Assembly: GCA_022865355.1 (NCBI GenBank)
Contig: JALHST010000196.1
Span: 1 to 41,210 of the forward strand
Length of the DNA: 41,210 nt
Reading direction: 5' to 3'
Source: Maribacter sp.
GTDB lineage: Bacteria > Bacteroidota > Bacteroidia > Flavobacteriales > Flavobacteriaceae
Shown: in pieces, positions 33,872-41,210 of the stretch
How positions within the stretch are numbered: position 1 is the stretch's first letter
Layout: each line of letters begins with the position of its first letter
Made by a program: the position numbers and the translations under genes
The notes under the pieces: generated by a model
What the model was told of the DNA's origin: nothing
Databases searched by the model: none
The model's input: only the letters and a program-made list of their open reading frames with translations

Positions 33872-35539
33872 ATGAAAAAACAGATTATCAAAGTAATACT
33901 CTCTTTTGCAGTTATCGCAGGAGGATTTACGGTTACTAGCTGTAAAAAATCCGGCACTTCCAAGAATGTTTCGAGAGCGACCGGTTGGAAAATAAATGCC
34001 AAAGAAGGCGGCTTTCAGTTTAACACGGATTTCAAGGAGCAAGAAACTGCTCCAGGTCTGGTTTTTGTTGAGGGGGGTACCTTCACCAAGGGTAAAGTAC
34101 AGGATGATGTTATGCACGATTGGAACAACACCCCTTCCTCACAACATGTTCAGTCATTTTACATGGATGAAACCGAAGTTACCAATGTGATGTATTTGGA
34201 ATATTTAGATTATTTAAAAAGTGTTTATCCACCGGAAAATCCTAAATACACCAATATTTACACCGGAGCATTGCCCGATACTTTGGTATGGAGAAACCGA
34301 TTGGGGTTCAACGAGACCATGACCAATAACTATTTGCGACACCCGGCATATGCAGAATATCCGGTCGTGGGTGTAAACTGGCTTCAAGCAACACAATTTG
34401 CGGAATGGAGAACCGATCGCGTCAACGAAGTAATGCTCGAACGGGAAGGATATTTATCTAAGGATGCCAAATATCAGGCAGAGTCGGGAGAAGTTTCGGG
34501 TACCTTCAGCACCGAAACCTATTTAAACAGACCAGAGGCGGTGTACAACGGGCAGATCGATTCCTTACAGGGAAAAATGAAAAAAGATAGTGTCAATACC
34601 TTTGCCAAAAGAAGTAGTGGAATCATTATTCCTGAATACAGGCTTCCGACCGAAACCGAGTGGGAGTATGCTGCACAGGCTAACCAAGGGAATAGGGAGT
34701 ACAATAACTATAGGGGAAGAAAAAAATATCCTTGGGACGGTGATTATACAAGAAATGGTCAACGCGTAGGTCGTGGGGATCAAATGGCCAACTTTAAGCA
34801 AGGAAAAGGAGATTATGGCGGAATTGCAGGATGGTCAGATGATGGCGCCGATATTACCGCAGAGGTAATGTCATACAAGCCGAATGACTTAGGGTTGTAC
34901 GATATGGCGGGTAACGTCGCCGAATGGGTCGCCGATGTCTACCGACCTATTGTCGATGATGAGGTTAGTGATTTTAATTACTATCGGGGAAACATTTATA
35001 TGAAAACAGCCATCGGGGAAGATGGAAAAGTCAACATACTTAGGGATACGATTGTGTACGATACTCTGCCCAATGGCAAGATCGTGGCGGTCAACCTTCC
35101 CGGCGAAATAAAAATGGTACCCGTAGATGAACAAGAGACTTATCTGCGAACGAATTTTTCATCAAGTGATAATCGCGGTTATCGCGATGGTGATCCAGGT
35201 TCATCGCGATTTTTTGACAAATTTAGCGATGAGGAAGATGAAAAGGATGGTAAAAAAATGTACGACTCGCCACAGTTCAAAATGGAGCATGATTCTACCG
35301 GTAAACTTGTTCGGGAGTATGATAAGTCAAATAATAGGACAACACTTATCAATGACGATGTAAGAGTGTACAAAGGCGGTTCATGGAGAGATAGGGCCTA
35401 TTGGTTAGACCCTGCACAGCGAAGATATTTACCGCAATATATGGCAACTGATTATATTGGATTTCGATGTGCTATGTCAAGAGTGGGTTCAAAATCAAAA
35501 ACCAAAAACAAAACCGTACACGGAAAAAAAGCCAAATAG
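33872..35539 (+). CDS. gldJ: Gliding motility lipoprotein GldJ
   Basis: GldJ is a lipoprotein needed for gliding and for T9SS stability in flavobacteria. The 555-residue protein has a lipoprotein signal with the acylated Cys at C24 (GGFTVTSCKK), then an FGE/sulfatase-modifying-factor-type fold: VFVEGGTFTKG (about 64-74), YMDETEVTN, LPTETEWEYAA, YDMAGNVAEWVADVY and the closing YKGGSWRDRAYW and YIGFRCAMSR. It contains the long inserts usual for GldJ, and a basic C-terminal tail. It is divergent from porV and followed by a terminator, then murF. Confidence 0.93.
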   Translation: MKKQIIKVILSFAVIAGGFTVTSCKKSGTSKNVSRATGWKINAKEGGFQFNTDFKEQETAPGLVFVEGGTFTKGKVQDDVMHDWNNTPSSQHVQSFYMDETEVTNVMYLEYLDYLKSVYPPENPKYTNIYTGALPDTLVWRNRLGFNETMTNNYLRHPAYAEYPVVGVNWLQATQFAEWRTDRVNEVMLEREGYLSKDAKYQAESGEVSGTFSTETYLNRPEAVYNGQIDSLQGKMKKDSVNTFAKRSSGIIIPEYRLPTETEWEYAAQANQGNREYNNYRGRKKYPWDGDYTRNGQRVGRGDQMANFKQGKGDYGGIAGWSDDGADITAEVMSYKPNDLGLYDMAGNVAEWVADVYRPIVDDEVSDFNYYRGNIYMKTAIGEDGKVNILRDTIVYDTLPNGKIVAVNLPGEIKMVPVDEQETYLRTNFSSSDNRGYRDGDPGSSRFFDKFSDEEDEKDGKKMYDSPQFKMEHDSTGKLVREYDKSNNRTTLINDDVRVYKGGSWRDRAYWLDPAQRRYLPQYMATDYIGFRCAMSRVGSKSKTKNKTVHGKKAK

Positions 35540-35558
35540 TTTTTGTAAAATAACATTC

Positions 35559-35590
35559 AAAGTCCCTTCGGAAACGTCGGGACTTTTTTT
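35559..35590 (+). terminator. Terminator after gldJ
   Basis: AAAGTCCC (35559-35566) pairs with GGGACTTT (35579-35586), followed by a run of T's, 20 bp after the gldJ stop. Confidence 0.85.
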
Positions 35591-35698
35591 ATACCTTCGA
35601 TTGATGAAATCCCGTTAATCGAAGCACCTATCCAACTGTGTTTTTGAATACATGCGGGCCATTTTAATTGTAAAAACCGATTAAAAATACCTGAATCC

Positions 35699-36973
35699 AT
35701 GAACATAGAATTGTTACATACAATTTTTCTTAAATTTCCAAAGGCTTGTACCGACACCCGAAAAATTACGAAGGACTGCATTTTCTTCGCCTTAAAAGGA
35801 GACCATTTTGATGGCAACAAATTTGCCTCCGAGGCCCTTCGAAAAGGGGCTTCCTATGCGGTTATCGACGATAAGGAATATGCCATTTCAGAAAACTACA
35901 TCTTGGTCGACGATGTGCTCAAGACATTGCAAAAATTAGCCACCTTTCATAGAAATCATCACAAGGCAAAAATCATAGCCCTGACTGGGAGTAATGGAAA
36001 GACGACCACCAAAGAATTAATAAATGCCGTTCTCTCGAAGAAATATAGGACTGTCGCAACCATTGGCAACCTGAATAACCATATAGGAGTGCCACTGACC
36101 TTACTGAGCATACGGCCGGATACTGAAATTGCGGTAGTCGAAATGGGCGCCAATCATCTAAAGGAGATTGCATTTTTAAGCAAAATTGCCCAACCAGATT
36201 TTGGTTATATAACGAATTTCGGAAAGGCTCATTTAGAAGGATTTGGAGGGGAAGCAGGCGTCATTAAAGGAAAAAGCGAACTCTATGATTATCTTTTAAC
36301 CCATAAAAAGTCGATTTTCCTAAATGCCGATGACCCAAAACAAACTCAAATCATCGGAAATTATATCGATAAATTCGGTTTTACCGAAGGCCAACCACAG
36401 TATTATAAAATCGAATTTTTAGGATCCCAACCGTTCGTAACTATCAAGGTGGAAGACGTAATCATTCATACCCATCTGATCGGAAGCTATAATTATACGA
36501 ATTGCGCTGCTGCAATTCTCATTGGAAAGTATTTTAATGTGCCGTTACCACAAATTAAAAATGCCATAGAAAATTACATCCCAAATAATAATCGCTCACA
36601 AATTTTGGACAAAAACGGCTACCAAATCATTTTGGATGCCTATAACGCCAACCCTTCAAGCATGAAGGCAGCATTGGATAATTTCGCGGTTATAGGGAAT
36701 AACACAAAAGTTGCTGTATTGGGCGACATGTTTGAATTGGGAAACAGCGCTGCCTCGGAACATCAAAAAATTTCTGATTTAGCCGCCAAAATGAAATTCG
36801 ATGACGTTTTGTTGGTGGGTAAAAATTTTTTCGGAACCGATTCCAAGTTAAAAAAATTTGAGTCCTTTGATACCCTTTCAAGCTATCTCAAAGACAACAA
36901 GTTAAAAAAAGGACTTGTGCTTATTAAAGGATCTCGTGGTATGGCACTGGAACGCGTACTAGAGCTGCTATAA
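35699..36973 (+). CDS. murF: UDP-N-acetylmuramoyl-tripeptide--D-alanyl-D-alanine ligase
   Basis: MurF adds D-Ala-D-Ala to the peptidoglycan precursor in the cytoplasm. The 424-residue protein has the Mur ligase layout: N-terminal uridine-binding domain, the ATP loop TGSNGKTTTKE (96-106), NHIGVPLTLL and VVEMGANHLKEI in the middle domain, and the C-terminal domain with LDAYNANPSSMKAAL. It follows gldJ after a terminator, as in other flavobacteria. Confidence 0.96.
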   Translation: MNIELLHTIFLKFPKACTDTRKITKDCIFFALKGDHFDGNKFASEALRKGASYAVIDDKEYAISENYILVDDVLKTLQKLATFHRNHHKAKIIALTGSNGKTTTKELINAVLSKKYRTVATIGNLNNHIGVPLTLLSIRPDTEIAVVEMGANHLKEIAFLSKIAQPDFGYITNFGKAHLEGFGGEAGVIKGKSELYDYLLTHKKSIFLNADDPKQTQIIGNYIDKFGFTEGQPQYYKIEFLGSQPFVTIKVEDVIIHTHLIGSYNYTNCAAAILIGKYFNVPLPQIKNAIENYIPNNNRSQILDKNGYQIILDAYNANPSSMKAALDNFAVIGNNTKVAVLGDMFELGNSAASEHQKISDLAAKMKFDDVLLVGKNFFGTDSKLKKFESFDTLSSYLKDNKLKKGLVLIKGSRGMALERVLELL

Positions 36974-37133
36974 TATAATTTTAGGCCAACTTCTAAGGGT
37001 ATGACAGTCGTATGATCCTATTCGTGATGCTGTGCAATCTGAAGCTATTTCTTAAGACGCATCCCGAAGCAATCCGATAATGTCTCCGAAACACGTGCTC
37101 GGTAAACGCATAAATAGATGGTAGTCCAAACCG

Positions 37134-37149
37134 CCCCGAGGCATCGGGG
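37134..37149. repeat. Short palindrome CCCCGA-GGCA-TCGGGG
   Basis: A 6-bp GC-rich inverted repeat with a 4-nt loop lies 26 nt from the end of the tRNA gene. It resembles the palindromes at 1053-1066 and 13065-13078. It could also serve as a terminator-like stem for the tRNA, but no T-run follows on the minus strand. Confidence 0.5.
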
Positions 37150-37174
37150 GAACCAGTGATCTCGATAAAAAATG

Positions 37175-37249
37175 TGGGACATACTGGATTCGAACCAGTG
37201 ACCTCTGCCCTGTCAAGGCAGCGCTCTAAACCAACTGAGCTAATATCCC
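37175..37249 (-). tRNA. tRNA-Val (anticodon GAC)
   Basis: The minus strand folds into a full cloverleaf of 75 nt: acceptor GGGATAT/ATGTCCC (one G-T pair), D-stem GCTC/GAGC, anticodon stem CTGCC/GGCAG with loop TTGACAG (anticodon GAC, codon GUC, valine), a 5-nt variable loop, and T-stem ACTGG/CCAGT with loop TTCGAAT. The discriminator is A. The 3' CCA is not encoded. Confidence 0.95.
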
Positions 37250-37630
37250 AAAATGGGTGCTAAGGTAAAACTTATTTTGGATACATAAAACTCCTTGAAT
37301 TAGCTTTTCCGCTATGTAATGGCAACAGATTTGCAAAAGTCGGTGGTAGGCCTAAAAATTAACAGAAAAAAACGGTTGGGCCATACCAATGCGTTCTAGG
37401 TTTTTATAAATAAAAATGACTAAATTTATTAACCGAAAAGGCTCAAGCATTATTTGATTATCTTGGGTTGTGCTTTTGGAAAAGAGGAAAGCGGCACTAT
37501 TTGTAAAGGACAACGCTAAATAAGCCTATTCAAACAGCAAGTAGATCTCAATGAAAATCGGTATAAAAAGTAGCCATCCTTATTTGAACTGTGCCGACAG
37601 AATTAATGTATAGCTTATAATTTAGAAGAT
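37250..37630. other. Intergenic region between tRNA-Val and the propeller gene
   Basis: This 381-bp stretch is A/T-rich and has no gene or RNA I recognise. Only short broken frames are seen, and no mobile element. On the left it should hold the tRNA promoter: TACCTTAG (37260-37267, minus strand) is one base off a -7 box, 10 nt before the tRNA. On the right it should hold the promoter of the sugar-acid cluster, which I cannot locate. Confidence 0.5.
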
Positions 37631-38695
37631 ATGTTGGGAAAACATGAGAAAAATCGCAGGGATTTTATTAAAAAATCATCAATAATCATTGGTGCCGGAA
37701 TATTGGCGCCTGTACATACTTTTGGGATAACACATTCAAATAAAAATATGAAGGAAATCATAGGCCACGGGGATTTCAAGTATAGGGTTGATAAAGAATG
37801 GGGTGTTCAGGATCCTGCCAAAGTTCCGATAAACGATTGCCACGAGATGGTATTCGATCGCAAGGGTCGTATTTTTCTAACCACGACCGGTGAGAACAAT
37901 AATAATGTGATAATTTATGACAAATCGGGCAAAGTGCTTGATTCTTGGGGAACTGAATTTCCAGGAGCCCATGGCCTCACCATCTTCGGTGATGGCAATG
38001 ATCAATTCTTATTGATTACCGACCCTGAAACACATAAGGTTACCAAGACCACGCTAGACGGTCGACAATTAATGACCATCGAAAGACCAAAGGAGGTTGA
38101 CGGCTATACCAGTGACGACCAATTCAAACCTACGGAAACCGCAGTTATGCCCAATGGGGATATCTATATTGCCGACGGATATGGCCAAAATTTTATCATT
38201 CAATACAATGAAAAAGGCGAATACATTCGCCATTTCGGAGGAGGTGGCGAAGGGGAGTCCCAATTTTCATGTTGCCATGGTATCACCCTGGACACCCGCG
38301 ATGCAGAAAACCCCACATTGCTCATAACTTCAAGGGCCAAACAAGAATTCAAACGCTTCTCTTTGACGGGTGAACATCTTGAAACTATTAAATTACCCGG
38401 TTGTTCTATTTGTAGACCCGTCATACAAGGGGAAAATCTGTACTTTGCGGTAATTGTTACAAAAACATGGGATAGCTATGATGGCATGCTTGCCGTTCTG
38501 GACAAAAACAATACCATTGTCTCTTTTCCAGGCGGAAGTCGACCAACTTATAATGATGGCCTCTTATCTGCCCCTGAATATGACGGCAAAACGTTCAGGA
38601 ATCCCCACGATGTGCTCGTCGACAATGACGGCAATCTTTATATCCCCCAATGGGCATCAGGGAAGACCTATCCTATTAAATTGTATCGGGTATAA
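37631..38695 (+). CDS. Tat-exported 6-bladed beta-propeller (NHL-like) protein
   Basis: The 354-residue protein begins with a twin-arginine signal (NRRDFIKKSSIIIGAGIL, residues 8-25), so it should be exported folded. The rest shows NHL/6-bladed propeller blades, such as EMVFDRKGRIFLTT, ETAVMPNGDIYIADGYGQNF and HDVLVDNDGNLYIPQW. Histidines H114 (GAHGLT), H216 (CCHGITLD) and H326 (NPHDVLV) stand at matching blade positions. This recalls the metal centre of peptidyl-alpha-hydroxyglycine alpha-amidating lyase and of lactonase-type propellers. In a cluster with a kinase and L-fuconate dehydratase, a periplasmic lactonase role is possible but unproven. Function unknown. Confidence 0.78.
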   Translation: MLGKHEKNRRDFIKKSSIIIGAGILAPVHTFGITHSNKNMKEIIGHGDFKYRVDKEWGVQDPAKVPINDCHEMVFDRKGRIFLTTTGENNNNVIIYDKSGKVLDSWGTEFPGAHGLTIFGDGNDQFLLITDPETHKVTKTTLDGRQLMTIERPKEVDGYTSDDQFKPTETAVMPNGDIYIADGYGQNFIIQYNEKGEYIRHFGGGGEGESQFSCCHGITLDTRDAENPTLLITSRAKQEFKRFSLTGEHLETIKLPGCSICRPVIQGENLYFAVIVTKTWDSYDGMLAVLDKNNTIVSFPGGSRPTYNDGLLSAPEYDGKTFRNPHDVLVDNDGNLYIPQWASGKTYPIKLYRV

Positions 38696-38938
38696 AGATA
38701 CTTTGCCCTATGCATACCTATAATTAGTAGCCATATGCATTCCTTTCAAATTTAATCGATCGATTGCTCAGCTGATTTTTTCAGTAGAATGATTTGGATC
38801 AGAAACACGCGATAAAACCCAGGAAGTCATTAAAATTTTCATCTTAACCGCATTGTTGGCAAGAATAAAAAATTAATTGTATCTTCTTCAAGCGAACTGA
38901 ACTCATATTACCTAGTATCCATTTAGATATTGTGAACC

Positions 38939-39922
38939 ATGTCAAAATATAATGTTGCCGTCTTGGGGCCTATTCCAAGAGACCATATTACCACGCATCA
39001 TGGCGAGGTTATTGAAAAATACGGTTGTGCAACGCATACCGCAATCGGACTTTCCAAACTATTGGGCAAGGATGGTACCGTATTCCTAGTCTCCCATGTT
39101 CGCAAAAAGGACGAAAAGGCTATCAAAGAGCTACTAGCCCATTATGAAAATATTAATGTGGATTATATCACTTCCGATCAAGATCAGGGCGATGTCATCC
39201 GCCTCAAATTTATTGACCAAAACAATCGACTTGAAAAACAGACCGGATTTATGAATCCGATTATTCCCAAAGATATTGAGCACCTCATGCATTGCGACGT
39301 CTTTGTTTGCGTACCGATTACAGACTATGAAGTTCCTTTGGAAACCCTTAAATATATCAAACAAAATAGTGAAGGGACGATCATATTCGATGCACACGGG
39401 CCGACGAATACGGTAACCATGACCGGCGACAGACTCATAAAATTTTGGATAGACCGGGATCAATGGCTTCCATATATCGATGTGCTAAAAATGAACTTGG
39501 AAGAATCTAAATGCTGTTGGTTCGAAAAAGAATATCATCCAGATCATCAATTCCATAGCAATGACGAAAGCACTGATCATCTCGCCGATTTTGCAGCACA
39601 TGCGCTTCAAAAAGGCGTGAAATCATTGATCGTCACCTTAGATTCCAAAGGGGGTGCAGTATTTTTCCAGAAAGATGGTCAGCCCCATTACGAAATGGTG
39701 AAATCGGTCAAAGTTGAAAATGTAGTAGATACCACTGGATGTGGGGACTCTTTCGCCGGAGGCTTGGGATACGGCCTTTTAAAAGACCGGACAAATTATA
39801 TAACAGCTGTTAAATATGCTAACGCCTTGGGGGCACAACGTACGCAAGGACGGGATTTTGAAGTTTTTAAATCAATTGATGAAACCAACGAAATGATATT
39901 AAAAACATATGGCATGCTTTGA
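38939..39922 (+). CDS. PfkB-family carbohydrate kinase
   Basis: The 327-residue protein belongs to the PfkB/ribokinase family. The C-terminal signature is DTTGCGDSFAGG (264-275), with catalytic base D270 and a cysteine where alanine is more usual. The N-terminal half has NVAVLGPIPRD and the substrate-lid region around YGCATHTAIGLSKLLG. The sugar is not known from sequence. It lies between the propeller gene (243 bp upstream) and the L-fuconate dehydratase (45 bp downstream), so it probably acts on a product of sugar or sugar-acid catabolism. Confidence 0.88.
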   Translation: MSKYNVAVLGPIPRDHITTHHGEVIEKYGCATHTAIGLSKLLGKDGTVFLVSHVRKKDEKAIKELLAHYENINVDYITSDQDQGDVIRLKFIDQNNRLEKQTGFMNPIIPKDIEHLMHCDVFVCVPITDYEVPLETLKYIKQNSEGTIIFDAHGPTNTVTMTGDRLIKFWIDRDQWLPYIDVLKMNLEESKCCWFEKEYHPDHQFHSNDESTDHLADFAAHALQKGVKSLIVTLDSKGGAVFFQKDGQPHYEMVKSVKVENVVDTTGCGDSFAGGLGYGLLKDRTNYITAVKYANALGAQRTQGRDFEVFKSIDETNEMILKTYGML

Positions 39923-39967
39923 TATCTGATGACCCTTTAAATATCGACCGCTAACTTCAATCCCTGG

Positions 39968-41210
39968 ATGGCCAAGAGCACTACAATTACTGAAATCGAG
40001 GTAAAGGACATTCGTTTTCCAACAAGTCGAACTCTTGATGGCTCTGACGCCATGAACCCCGACCCTGATTATTCGGCCGCCTACGTTATTTTAAAAACCA
40101 ACCATCCCAAAGGCTTTGAAGGCCATGGACTAACTTTCACTATTGGGCGGGGTAACGAATTATGTGTTGCCGCCATACAATCGTTGTCCCAGCTCGTACT
40201 TGGAAAAACCCTCGAAAGTTTTACGGCTAATATGGCCGATTTTTGGAGAATGATCACTGGGGATAGTCAGTTACGCTGGTTAGGCCCCGAAAAAGGAGTC
40301 ATCCATTTGGCGACCGCAGCAATCGTAAATGCGGTTTGGGACCTGTATGCCAAAATAGCCGGGAAACCCTTATGGCAACTTTTGGCCGATATGTCGCCCG
40401 AAGAATTGGTCTCTTGTGTTGATTTCACCTATATCACCGATGCCATTACCGATATAGAAGCCATATCCCTCTTAAAACAAAAGGAAAGTTCAAAAAAAGA
40501 ACGTATACGACGATTGATGGACAAGGGATATCCCGCTTATACCACTTCTGCAGGTTGGTTGGGATATTCGGATGAAAAGATGCGGCGACTTTGTAAGGAG
40601 GCCAAGGATGCAGGCTTCGACCATTTGAAGATAAAAGTCGGTTCGGATATCAATGACGATATGCGCCGTGCTCAAATAATTAGGGAAGAAATAGGACCCG
40701 ACTTGAGGCTGATGATGGATGCCAACCAAAAATGGGGTGTTGATGAAGCCATCACGAATATGGCCCTATTGGCAAAATTTGACCCTTGGTGGATCGAGGA
40801 ACCCACAAGTCCAGATGACATTTTGGGCCATGCCAAAATTGCCAAGGCAATTTATCCTATTAAGGTAGCGACCGGGGAGCATTGCCAAAATCGAATCATG
40901 TTCAAGCAGTTTATGCAGGCCAATGCCATCGGGATTTGCCAAATTGATAGTTGCAGGGTGGGTGGTGTAAATGAGATATTGGCCATCTTATTAATGGCAG
41001 CCAAATTCGAGATTCCCGTTTGCCCCCACGCAGGTGGAGTGGGTCTTTGCGAATATGTCCAGCATTTAGCAATGTTCGATTATATAGCCGTAAGTGGTTC
41101 AATGGAAAATCGAATAATAGAATATGTAGATCATTTACACGAACATTTTTATGATCCCGTGATAATAAAAAATGGTGCGTATTTGCCCCCCAAAATGCCA
41201 GGGTATAGTA
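39968..41210 (+). CDS. L-fuconate dehydratase, enolase superfamily (3' end cut by window)
   Basis: The frame is open from the ATG at 39968 to the window end (414 residues; about 441 in Xanthomonas FucD), so only the last 20-30 residues are missing. The enzyme removes water from L-fuconate to give 2-keto-3-deoxy-L-fuconate. Family-specific text is FPTSRTLDGSDAMNPDPDYS (17-36) and LRWLGPEKGV (102-111). Catalytic and Mg sites are KIK (K221/K223), D251, E277, E304, D327 and H354. All sit at a constant +3 from the residues I recall for the Xanthomonas enzyme, which strongly supports the assignment. Known FucD also acts on L-galactonate and D-arabinonate. Confidence 0.94.
   Translation, partial: MAKSTTITEIEVKDIRFPTSRTLDGSDAMNPDPDYSAAYVILKTNHPKGFEGHGLTFTIGRGNELCVAAIQSLSQLVLGKTLESFTANMADFWRMITGDSQLRWLGPEKGVIHLATAAIVNAVWDLYAKIAGKPLWQLLADMSPEELVSCVDFTYITDAITDIEAISLLKQKESSKKERIRRLMDKGYPAYTTSAGWLGYSDEKMRRLCKEAKDAGFDHLKIKVGSDINDDMRRAQIIREEIGPDLRLMMDANQKWGVDEAITNMALLAKFDPWWIEEPTSPDDILGHAKIAKAIYPIKVATGEHCQNRIMFKQFMQANAIGICQIDSCRVGGVNEILAILLMAAKFEIPVCPHAGGVGLCEYVQHLAMFDYIAVSGSMENRIIEYVDHLHEHFYDPVIIKNGAYLPPKMPGYS

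Noticed and set aside
1-41210. CRISPR array, insertion sequence, phage or defence island
   Set aside because: No regular direct-repeat array, transposase, integrase, or restriction or toxin gene was seen. The window is mainly housekeeping genes with one accessory cluster at the end.

Overview
The window is a stretch of chromosome from a member of the Bacteroidota, most likely a gliding marine flavobacterium (family Flavobacteriaceae). The evidence is a PorV and GldJ pair (type IX secretion and gliding motility), a PafA-like phosphatase, a DUF5686 outer-membrane protein, a 2TM-domain protein, weak ribosome binding sites, and repeated Bacteroidota-type -7 promoter boxes (TAnnTTTG). I cannot name a genus from the sequence alone.

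Layout. 1-2.7 kb is a methionine/SAM block: a truncated O-acetylhomoserine sulfhydrylase-type gene behind a SAM-I riboswitch, then metK behind what reads as a SAM-II riboswitch. 2.8-5.3 kb holds a deoxynucleoside kinase, an App1-like phosphatase and a TonB-like protein. 5.4-12.1 kb is a minus-strand run: membrane pyrophosphatase hppA, soluble pyrophosphatase, a DUF5686 protein and pdhB. 12.3-18.9 kb is mostly plus-strand: etfB, etfA, a bifunctional nuclease, a nucleoside transporter, thyA, a small CBM48 protein (minus), a 2TM protein and folA. 19-26.9 kb holds murI, a PafA-like phosphatase, an MlaE/MlaF-type transporter pair, a DUF389 membrane protein, mannose-1-phosphate guanylyltransferase, a SprT-like protein and a GNAT acetyltransferase. 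26.9-31.5 kb holds an SDR, an M28 lipoprotein peptidase, pdhC and pdhA. 31.7-37 kb holds cdd, porV, gldJ and murF. A tRNA-Val(GAC) at 37.2 kb marks the change from housekeeping genes to an accessory sugar-acid cluster: a Tat-exported propeller protein, a PfkB kinase and an L-fuconate dehydratase cut by the window end.

How the genes work together. Several genes serve nucleotide supply (dNK, nucleoside transporter, thyA, folA, cdd). All three E1/E2 genes of pyruvate dehydrogenase are present but split into two loci about 18 kb apart. The two pyrophosphatases sit side by side, one conserving energy and one dissipating it. The envelope is served by murI, murF, mannose-1-phosphate guanylyltransferase, PorV, GldJ and the Mla-type transporter.

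Most notable observations: two different classes of SAM riboswitch control neighbouring genes; porU is missing from its usual place between porV and gldJ; three genes have a -7 promoter box exactly 5 nt before the ATG, as expected for leaderless mRNAs; an 18-bp perfect palindrome precedes etfB; and a kinase is paired with a 6-deoxy sugar-acid dehydratase whose expected product cannot be phosphorylated at C6. I see no CRISPR array, insertion sequence, rRNA or clear defence system.
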